In this document: in pieces, positions 6,240 through 11,253 of the stretch
How positions within the stretch are numbered: the stretch's first letter is position 1
How the letters are laid out: each line of letters starts with the position of its first letter
Assembly: GCA_024404655.1 (NCBI GenBank)
Contig: JAKSPR010000061.1
Span: forward strand, 1 to 11,253
Length of the DNA: 11,253 nt
Direction of reading: 5' to 3'
From: Clostridia bacterium
Lineage (GTDB): Bacteria; Bacillota; Clostridia; Oscillospirales; CAG-272
Made by a program: the position numbers and the translations under genes
The notes under the pieces: generated by a model
Database searches by the model: none
Told to the model about the DNA's origin: nothing
The model's input: the letters and a program-made list of their open reading frames with translations, nothing else

Positions 6240-7445
6240 ATGGACACAAACGTCTCCTTTTCTCCGGAAGCTCCCGTCTTTGTCGCCCGTCTTGACGACT
6301 ACGATCAGGATCGGATGGACAAAGCCGTCCTTGATGCCCTGTCCGCCGTCGGCGTGACACGGGAACAGCTTGCGGGCAAACGTGTTGCCGTCAAACCCAA
6401 TCTTGTCATGAAGAAGGATTGCGATGCGGCGGTCACCACCCACCCAGCTCTGCTCCGCGCGCTGCTCTCGTTCCTTGATACCTGTGATTGTGCTGATGTG
6501 GTCATCGCGGAAAGCTCCGGCGGACCCTATACCGAGAGCGCGCTGAAAAGCACCTACCGTGTCTGCGGCATCGAAGCGGCAGCAGAAGGACACCGGGCGC
6601 ATCTGAATTACGACGTTTCCTCGGAAACCGTTTCCGCCCCCGACGGGAAGACCTCCAAAAATTTTGAGATCATCACCCCCATTGCAAAGGCCGATGTGAT
6701 CTTCAATCTTTCCAAGCTGAAAAGCCATTCCCTGACCCGCATGAGCGGCGCCGTCAAGAATACCTTCGGCACCATTCCGGGTCTGACCAAATTTGAATTT
6801 CACGCGAGATTTTCCGATTATGCGGACTTCAACAGCATGATCGTTGACCTGTCGTCCCTGCTTCACCGCCGTGCGCTGACCGTGGACTTCTGCGACGCCG
6901 TTGTCGGCATGGAAGGTAACGGCCCCACGGGAGGCACGCCCCGGAAGATCGGCGCGCTGCTCTGCTCCCGCAATCCCTTCTGCCTTGACCGCATCGGAGA
7001 AGCACTGCTCGCCTGCCCGCATGAAGTTCCCATGGTCGTGGAAGCGGAAAAACGCGGCTTCTGCCCAGCATCCGCCGATGAGATAAAAACAACAGGTGAT
7101 GACTGGCACCCCCTCATCGTCTCCGACTTTGCCGCCCCCGATACGGCGAGAAAGCACCGCAATGCCCTCCAGTGGCTCCCGACGCTCTTCGGCGGCTCTT
7201 TGTACCGCTGGTTCCGTCCGCGCCCCAAAATCCGCAAAAAGACCTGTATCGGCTGCGGCGAATGTGTCCGCTCCTGCCCAGTCCATACCATCACGCTGGA
7301 AAAGCGAAAGGACGGAAAGAAGCAAGCGCTCATCCATCCCGGCCCCTGCATCCGCTGTTTCTGCTGTCAGGAACTCTGCCCTATCCACAGCGTGGATATC
7401 GTCAAAAATCCGATTCTTGCTATCCTTGCGGGACTGCGCAGATAA
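6240..7445 (+). CDS. DUF362 protein with C-terminal 2[4Fe-4S] ferredoxin domain
   Basis: The first 300 or so residues form a DUF362 domain, a family common in anaerobes with no established reaction. Visible motifs are VAVKPNLV (49-56), AESSGGPYTES (90-100), NLSKLKSHSLTRMSG (156-170), VKNTFGTIPG (172-181) and GMEGNGPTGGTPR (223-235). After a basic linker (RWFRPRPKIRKK) come two ferredoxin motifs: C336-C339-C342-C346-Pro and C370-C373-C376-C380-Pro, each CxxCxxCxxxCP, so two [4Fe-4S] clusters are expected; Cys375 is an extra cysteine in the second. No signal peptide or clear membrane helix is present, so it is probably cytoplasmic. AAAGGAGG at 6226-6233 gives a strong start at ATG 6240. It sits 21 bp after the aminotransferase and 36 bp before ispE. 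An electron-transfer role is likely from the ferredoxin part; the substrate is unknown. Confidence 0.9.
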   Translation: MDTNVSFSPEAPVFVARLDDYDQDRMDKAVLDALSAVGVTREQLAGKRVAVKPNLVMKKDCDAAVTTHPALLRALLSFLDTCDCADVVIAESSGGPYTESALKSTYRVCGIEAAAEGHRAHLNYDVSSETVSAPDGKTSKNFEIITPIAKADVIFNLSKLKSHSLTRMSGAVKNTFGTIPGLTKFEFHARFSDYADFNSMIVDLSSLLHRRALTVDFCDAVVGMEGNGPTGGTPRKIGALLCSRNPFCLDRIGEALLACPHEVPMVVEAEKRGFCPASADEIKTTGDDWHPLIVSDFAAPDTARKHRNALQWLPTLFGGSLYRWFRPRPKIRKKTCIGCGECVRSCPVHTITLEKRKDGKKQALIHPGPCIRCFCCQELCPIHSVDIVKNPILAILAGLRR

Positions 7446-7481
7446 TCTGCCGTCCCGCTTCTGTCATAAAGAGGACCTCCT

Positions 7482-8384
7482 ATGAAAAGCATCACGATCA
7501 AAGCCTACGCGAAAATCAATCTGTTCCTCGCCGTCACCGGCAGAGAGACCAACGGCTATCACGCCGTAGAAACCGTCATGCAGGCCGTGGATTTATACGA
7601 TCCCGTCATGGTCGCCATCGACGAAGATGAGCCGCTGCTCGGTCATATCTCCTTAACCTGCTCCGATCCCGCCCTTGCGTGCGACGAAAAAAACCTCGCA
7701 TGGCGTGCTGCCGCTGCGTTTGAGACCCTGCACCCCGTCACCGGCTGCATCCGTCTCCACATTGAAAAACGCATCCCCATCGCCGGCGGTCTTGCCGGAG
7801 GCAGTACCGATGCAGCAGCCGTTCTCGTCGGGCTCAACACCCTCTGTGGGGAGCCGCTTGACCGTCCGGCACTGCTGACCCTTGCGGCCACCCTCGGCGC
7901 GGACGTGCCCTTCTGTGTTCTCGCTGACAGCGGCTCTTATGCCGCCCTCGGTCTCCACTACGGTGAGCAGATGGAAGTCCTCCCGCCGCTGCAGGCAGAG
8001 GATACTCTACTTCTTGTCTCTGTCGGAGAACCCGTCTCCACCCCCTGGGCTTATGGCGAGATCGACAGACAGAACCCGGATTCCCCCGGCTGCTCCGCCG
8101 ATATCGCCGCCGCGCTCCGCAGCGCATCCCCCGCGGAGACCGTTCTTCCCATGCTGTATAACGGCTTTGAAGAGGCTGTCCTGCCAAGCCGCCCTCGTGC
8201 CGCTGCCGCCCTTGCCTTTATGAAAACCCACGGAGCCCGCGCCGCCATGATGTCCGGCAGCGGCCCCACCGTCGTCGGTATGTTCCCCGCCGTGAATGGC
8301 ACTCCTTCCGATGCCGCCGCCCGCGCCGCCGCTATGCTGGAACTGGAGGGGGCAAGGGTTTATACTTGCAGACTGCTCCATTAA
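7482..8384 (+). CDS. ispE: 4-diphosphocytidyl-2-C-methyl-D-erythritol kinase (IspE)
   Basis: IspE phosphorylates CDP-methylerythritol with ATP in the MEP pathway to isoprenoid precursors, in the cytoplasm. The 300 residues carry the GHMP-kinase motifs in order: AYAKINLFL (8-16, catalytic Lys11), GYHAVETVMQAVDLYD (25-40), the ATP loop PIAGGLAGGSTDAAAVL (99-115), GADVPFC (139-145, catalytic Asp141) and MMSGSGPTVVGMF (256-268). Length is usual (280-310). AGAGGA just before 7476 supports ATG 7482. The gene is 36 bp after the DUF362/ferredoxin gene and is the last of the rightward series; a strong terminator begins 5 bp after its stop. The MEP pathway fits Clostridia, which generally lack the mevalonate route. 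The assignment is firm. Confidence 0.95.
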   Translation: MKSITIKAYAKINLFLAVTGRETNGYHAVETVMQAVDLYDPVMVAIDEDEPLLGHISLTCSDPALACDEKNLAWRAAAAFETLHPVTGCIRLHIEKRIPIAGGLAGGSTDAAAVLVGLNTLCGEPLDRPALLTLAATLGADVPFCVLADSGSYAALGLHYGEQMEVLPPLQAEDTLLLVSVGEPVSTPWAYGEIDRQNPDSPGCSADIAAALRSASPAETVLPMLYNGFEEAVLPSRPRAAAALAFMKTHGARAAMMSGSGPTVVGMFPAVNGTPSDAAARAAAMLELEGARVYTCRLLH

Positions 8385-8388
8385 GCAT

Positions 8389-8429
8389 AAAAAAACAACG
8401 CAGCTCCGTTTTTTCCGGAGCTGCGTTTT
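8389..8429. terminator. Bidirectional Rho-independent terminator between ispE and prs
   Basis: AACGCAGCTCCG (8397-8408) pairs perfectly with CGGAGCTGCGTT (8416-8427) around a seven-base, T-rich loop. On the plus strand four T residues end the stem (8426-8429); on the minus strand the A-run at 8389-8395 becomes seven T residues. It therefore serves both the rightward ispE transcript and the leftward prs transcript, whose stop codon is at 8446-8448. Confidence 0.92.
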
Positions 8430-8445
8430 CCTTATGAATTCTTAA

Positions 8446-9573
8446 TTACTGCTTGCCGAACTCGCCGCTCTTGACGCGCTCCATCAGATCGTGGATGCGC
8501 TCGACGGGATTCAGAAGGCCGCTGGTGGTATCATCGCGGTTGATGGTGTCAATGATGAGGTAAACATACTTGCTCATGTTGACTTCGCAGTACCACTCAC
8601 GCTTGAGCAGTTCTTCCGTTCTGTAAACCAGGTTGGTGGTGTAGATGCGGTCGAACATGCCTTCTGCATAGTACTTATCGAACTTGTCAAGACCTGCAGT
8701 GAACAGACCGAAGGTAGCGAAGACGAAGATCTTCGCAGCACCCTTGGCTTTCAGCTGCTTGCAGAGATCAAAGACGGAGTCGCCGGAGGCGATCATATCG
8801 TCAACAACGATGACACTCTTGCCTTCCACGGAGTTGCCGAGGTATTCATGAGCGACGATCGGGTTCTTGCCGTTGACGACGGTGGTGTAGTCTCTGCGCT
8901 TATAGAACATACCGAGGTCGATATTGAGGACGGAGGAATAGTACATGCAGCGCTCCAGCGCACCTTCATCGGGCGCAATGATCATGGTGTCGCCGTGCAG
9001 GATATCGACATCCTGTTCCTTCTTGATGAAGGCCTTGATCATCTGGTAGGTCGGACGGATGGAGTCAAAGCCTGCCAGCGGGATCGCATTGTGGATACGC
9101 TCGTCATGAGCATCGAAGGTGATGATGTTGGTGACACCCATGTTGACCAGCTCCTGCAGAGCCATTGCGCAGTCGAGAGACTCGCGGGCCTTTCTCTTGT
9201 GCTGTCTGCCTTCATAGAGCATCGGCATAATGACGGTAATACGCTTTGCCTTACCGCTGATTGCACCGATGACACGCTTCAGATCTGCAAAGTGATCATC
9301 GGGAGACATCGGATGCTCGACACCGTACATGGTGTAGGTCTCACCGGAGTCGAAGCCGTCAGAAATGATGAAAACATCGTGGCCGCGCATGGAGGTATGA
9401 AGCATACCCTTGCCTTCGCCGGAAGTGAAACGGATGCAGTCCGCATTCACGATGTAGTTTTCGTTCTCTTCACCGGGGCGGTTCTGGTGCATATAGTAGT
9501 TGACCATGTCAACAAACTTTTCGCAGCCTCTCATACCGATGATACTGAGCTTGCCATAATACTTGGAATCCAT
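8446..9573 (-). CDS. prs: Divergent, long ribose-phosphate pyrophosphokinase (PRPP synthetase-like)
   Basis: PRPP synthetase moves pyrophosphate from ATP to ribose 5-phosphate, giving PRPP for nucleotide, histidine and tryptophan synthesis. The 375 residues show the two phosphoribosyltransferase-like halves: CIRFTSGEGKGMLHTSMRGHDVFIISD (46-72, matching RFSDGE...GGDIFII), an ATP-loop region YEGRQHKRKARES (120-132), DAHD (154-157, metal/ATP His156), APDEGALER (200-208), YKRR (224-227, catalytic Lys225) and the PRPP loop VIVVDDMIASGDS (254-266). It is about 60 residues longer than classical Prs, with an extra segment at about 73-95, and the usual RQDRK reads RQHKRK. A Clostridia-specific form or a paralogue with altered function is possible. 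GGAGG at 9580-9584 selects ATG 9571-9573; an upstream in-frame ATG would add 35 residues reaching into the promoter and is rejected. It has its own promoter, and a hairpin (9602-9615) in the leader. Confidence 0.85.
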   Translation of the reverse strand: MDSKYYGKLSIIGMRGCEKFVDMVNYYMHQNRPGEENENYIVNADCIRFTSGEGKGMLHTSMRGHDVFIISDGFDSGETYTMYGVEHPMSPDDHFADLKRVIGAISGKAKRITVIMPMLYEGRQHKRKARESLDCAMALQELVNMGVTNIITFDAHDERIHNAIPLAGFDSIRPTYQMIKAFIKKEQDVDILHGDTMIIAPDEGALERCMYYSSVLNIDLGMFYKRRDYTTVVNGKNPIVAHEYLGNSVEGKSVIVVDDMIASGDSVFDLCKQLKAKGAAKIFVFATFGLFTAGLDKFDKYYAEGMFDRIYTTNLVYRTEELLKREWYCEVNMSKYVYLIIDTINRDDTTSGLLNPVERIHDLMERVKSGEFGKQ

Positions 9574-9579
9574 GTTAAT

Positions 9580-9584
9580 CCTCC
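9580..9584 (-). promoter_or_regulatory. Ribosome binding site fixing the prs start
   Basis: Read on the minus strand this is GGAGG, six bases before the ATG at 9573-9571. It shows that translation begins there and not at the upstream in-frame ATG near 9678, which overlaps the probable promoter. Confidence 0.85.
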
Positions 9585-9601
9585 GTTTTGGTGGTTTTGA
9601 A

Positions 9602-9615
9602 GTGTCCCCCGACAC
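9602..9615 (-). other. Small hairpin in the prs leader
   Basis: GTGTC (9602-9606) and GACAC (9611-9615) form a 5-bp stem with a four-base C loop on the plus strand (G loop in the transcript). It lies in the roughly 65-nt prs leader, about 18 nt before the ribosome binding site. It has no T-run and is too small to be a known riboswitch; it may only stabilise the transcript. Confidence 0.35.
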
Positions 9616-9643
9616 GGAAAACACTCCGCTTATGATATATATT

Positions 9644-9672
9644 ATTGTACTATGTTTCAGAAAAAAAATCAA
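9644..9672 (-). promoter_or_regulatory. Probable sigma-A promoter for prs
   Basis: On the minus strand TTGATT (9672-9667) and TACAAT (9649-9644) are separated by 17 bp, matching four and five of six consensus bases. Transcription would start near 9637, giving a leader of about 65 nt. An overlapping alternative is TTGACC (9678-9673) with CATAGT (9654-9649) and an 18-bp spacer. Confidence 0.6.
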
Positions 9673-9730
9673 GGTCAAAACACGACGAAAAGCGATTTTA
9701 TTTCCAAAAAAATTCGGGCAATTTCATATA

Positions 9731-9773
9731 GAAAAAGGACCGGACTGTCATCGACAAACGTCTGACAGTCCGG
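9731..9773 (-). terminator. Rho-independent terminator of lysC
   Basis: On the minus strand CCGGACTGTCA (9773-9763) pairs perfectly with TGACAGTCCGG (9750-9740) around a 12-nt loop. After three bases (TCC), a run of five T follows (9736-9732). It begins about 10 nt after the lysC stop (9785-9783) and precedes the prs promoter, so lysC and prs are probably separate transcripts. Confidence 0.85.
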
Positions 9774-9782
9774 ATGATTCTT

Positions 9783-11120
9783 TTATCGGATCAGATTATC
9801 CTTTGCAAACTCGGAGTAGATGGCTCTCATGGCGACCTCGAAGTCTTCCTCACCGACACCGATGACGATGTTCTTCTCGGAAGAACCCTGGTCGATCATG
9901 CGGATGTTGACATCTGCTTCCGCGATAGCCTTGAAGATACGGTACGCAGTACCCTTTGCCTTGACCATACCGCGGCCGACAACGGCGATCAGCGCAATGT
10001 TGTCATCGACGGAGACGCTGTCCGGCTCCACAGCCTGGCAGATCTCGTTGACGAGCATGTCGCGGATGCCTTCCAGATCGTGGTTGTTGAGGATCACGCA
10101 CATGGTATCGATGCCGGAGGGCAGATGCTCAAAACAGATATTGTGATTCTCGAAGACCTGCAGCACGCGGCGGCCGAAGCCGACCTCGTCGTTCATCTTA
10201 CCCTTTTCCAGGGTGATGGTGCAGAAGCCCTTCTTGCCGGCGATACCGGTGATAATTTCTTTGGATTCATAGTCCGGGTGCTTGGAATAGGGCACGATCA
10301 TGGTGCCGGGAGCCTCCGGATCGTTGGTGTTGCGGATGTTGATCGGAATACCTGCAAAGCGGACCGGGAAGATCGCGTCTTCATGAAGCACCGTTGCACC
10401 CATGTAGGAGAGCTCGCGCAGCTCCTGATAGGTGATGACGCGGATGACCTTCGGAGAGGATACGATGCGGGGATCGGCCATGAGGAAACCGGAGACGTCG
10501 GTCCAGTTCTCATAGAGGTCCGCGTTGACCGCACGGGAAACAATAGAACCGGTGATATCGGAACCACCGCGGGAGAAGGTACGGATGGTATCATTGGGCA
10601 TGGAGCCGTAGAAGCCCGGGACGACTGCATTTTCCAGATTGCGCAGCTTTGCGCCGAGGATGGTGTTGGTCAGCTTCTCATTGAAAGTACCGTCCTCATG
10701 GAAGAAGATGACAGACGCCGCATCAATGAAGGGGAAGCCGAGATATGCGGCCAGAATTTTACCGTTCAGGTATTCGCCGCGGCTGGCAGCGAAGTCTCTG
10801 CCCGCATGGCAGAGGAATGCATTCTTGATCTGGACAAAATCGGATTCCAGGGAGAAATCCAGTTTCAGCTCGGAAATGATGTCGTTGTATCTGGACTTGA
10901 TCTTCTCAAATTCCTCGTCGATGTTCTCACCCTTGGAGGCGTGATCGTAGCAGCTGTAAAGAAGGTCGGTCACCTTGTCATCGCCGGAAAAGCGCTTACC
11001 GGGTGCAGAGGGGACAACGAAACGTCTTGCAGGGTCTTCCTTTATGATCGCGGCAACTTTCTGGAACTGCTTTGCGTCAGCCAGTGAACTGCCGCCGAAT
11101 TTAACAACTTTGATATCCAT
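9783..11120 (-). CDS. lysC: Monofunctional aspartate kinase with C-terminal ACT domains
   Basis: Aspartate kinase phosphorylates aspartate, the first step to lysine, methionine, threonine and diaminopimelate for the cell wall. In 445 residues the kinase domain shows KFGGSSLADA (7-16), VVPSAPGKRF (35-44), FSRGGSDITGS (182-192), ENWTDVSGFLMADPR (204-218) and MGATVLHEDAI (240-250). Two ACT domains follow (about 290-360 and 375-445), with HLPSGIDTMCVI (332-343) and IRMIDQGSSEKNIVIGV (406-422), normally the feedback-inhibitor sites. The SAPGKR form and 445-residue length point to the class III-like group. AAGGAG at 11137-11132 fits ATG 11120-11118; the in-frame TTG at 11129 would leave only 2 nt of spacing and is rejected. 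It has a consensus promoter and its own terminator. The leader is too short for a lysine riboswitch, so control is probably allosteric; which amino acid inhibits it cannot be read from sequence. Confidence 0.95.
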   Translation of the reverse strand: MDIKVVKFGGSSLADAKQFQKVAAIIKEDPARRFVVPSAPGKRFSGDDKVTDLLYSCYDHASKGENIDEEFEKIKSRYNDIISELKLDFSLESDFVQIKNAFLCHAGRDFAASRGEYLNGKILAAYLGFPFIDAASVIFFHEDGTFNEKLTNTILGAKLRNLENAVVPGFYGSMPNDTIRTFSRGGSDITGSIVSRAVNADLYENWTDVSGFLMADPRIVSSPKVIRVITYQELRELSYMGATVLHEDAIFPVRFAGIPINIRNTNDPEAPGTMIVPYSKHPDYESKEIITGIAGKKGFCTITLEKGKMNDEVGFGRRVLQVFENHNICFEHLPSGIDTMCVILNNHDLEGIRDMLVNEICQAVEPDSVSVDDNIALIAVVGRGMVKAKGTAYRIFKAIAEADVNIRMIDQGSSEKNIVIGVGEEDFEVAMRAIYSEFAKDNLIR

Positions 11121-11131
11121 AGCAGGCAATG

Positions 11132-11137
11132 CTCCTT
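11132..11137 (-). promoter_or_regulatory. Ribosome binding site fixing the lysC start
   Basis: Minus-strand AAGGAG lies 11 nt before the ATG at 11120-11118 and only 2 nt before the in-frame TTG at 11129-11127, so it supports the ATG start. Confidence 0.75.
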
Positions 11138-11179
11138 CTGTCTGTATTTTATTGCGTAAAAAACGGTGTATTTTCTTTT

Positions 11180-11208
11180 ATTATACGGGATTTTTGTTGT
11201 TTTGTCAA
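11180..11208 (-). promoter_or_regulatory. Consensus sigma-A promoter for lysC
   Basis: On the minus strand TTGACA (11208-11203) and TATAAT (11185-11180) are both perfect and 17 bp apart. Transcription should start near 11173, giving a leader of about 50 nt. I see no operator-like repeat around it, so strong constitutive expression is likely. The remaining 45 bases to the window edge show no gene or signal. Confidence 0.92.
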
Positions 11209-11253
11209 GGGATTTCGGAAAATTCATTTCATTCTGCTCGTATATTTTTGCAA

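Noticed and set aside
5415..7388. 657-codon open frame on the minus strand across the aminotransferase and DUF362 genes
   Set aside because: It is antisense to two well-supported genes, has low-complexity Gly/Asp/Ala-rich composition and no recognisable motif; the codon bias of the real genes leaves few stops on the other strand.
8491..9600. 369-codon plus-strand frame opposite prs
   Set aside because: The prs frame carries the PRPP loop and other motifs; this frame has none.
9574..9640. Riboswitch in the prs leader
   Set aside because: The leader is about 65 nt with only a 5-bp stem; this is too short and simple for PRPP, purine or ppGpp riboswitch folds.
9574..9678. 35-residue N-terminal extension of Prs from an upstream ATG
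   Set aside because: It would run through the probable -10 element and leader, and the strong GGAGG lies six bases before the downstream ATG.
9774..11087. 437-codon plus-strand frame opposite lysC
   Set aside because: It is antisense to a complete aspartate kinase; the Asp/Gly/His-rich composition is typical of a shadow frame.
11121..11129. TTG start adding three residues to LysC
   Set aside because: It would have only 2 nt between the ribosome binding site and the start, while the ATG with MDIKVVKFGG matches the usual N-terminus.

Overview
This window looks like a chromosomal housekeeping region from a fairly GC-rich Clostridia member, most likely of the Oscillospiraceae/Ruminococcaceae type. 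The reasons are the Bacillota-type division cluster (yggS-sepF-yggT-ylmH-divIVA followed by lspA-rluD), good AGGAGG-type ribosome binding sites on many genes, consensus sigma-A-like promoters, and a DUF362/ferredoxin protein typical of anaerobes. The taxonomic call is inference; no rRNA or marker search was possible. I see no mobile element, CRISPR array, tRNA or rRNA.

Layout, rightward half (1-8384). The window opens inside the 3' end of yggS. A 150-bp gap carries an extended -10 promoter flanked by two similar palindromes and leads into sepF, yggT, ylmH and divIVA. SepF and DivIVA are membrane-associated division/polarity proteins, YggT is a small membrane protein and YlmH is an S4-domain RNA-binding protein. 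A 110-bp gap with a terminator-like hairpin separates divIVA from lspA (signal peptidase II), which overlaps an RluD-family pseudouridine synthase gene by 20 bases. In Bacillus subtilis ileS lies between divIVA and lspA; here it is absent. Then follow four closely spaced genes: an Lrp/AsnC regulator, a class I/II aminotransferase, a DUF362 protein with a C-terminal two-cluster ferredoxin domain, and ispE of the MEP isoprenoid pathway. The gaps from divIVA onward, apart from the hairpin gap, are short (21-42 bp or overlapping), so co-transcription is likely.

Layout, leftward half (8446-11120). A strong bidirectional terminator (8389-8429) separates ispE from two leftward genes: a long, divergent ribose-phosphate pyrophosphokinase (prs-like) and a monofunctional aspartate kinase (lysC). 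Each has its own promoter, and lysC has its own terminator, so they are probably separate transcripts. The lysC promoter is a perfect -35/-10 pair with a 17-bp spacer and a leader of only about 50 nt, too short for a lysine riboswitch.

Most of the window is ordinary. The points worth a second look are non-coding: the paired palindromes around the sepF promoter, the hairpin directly before an lspA start that lacks a Shine-Dalgarno sequence, and the stop/start overlap with a ten-codon minicistron before yggT. Two protein features also stand out: the altered ATP-loop of the prs-like protein and the regulator-aminotransferase-DUF362/ferredoxin-ispE gene set. I did not find convincing evidence of a wholly new system.
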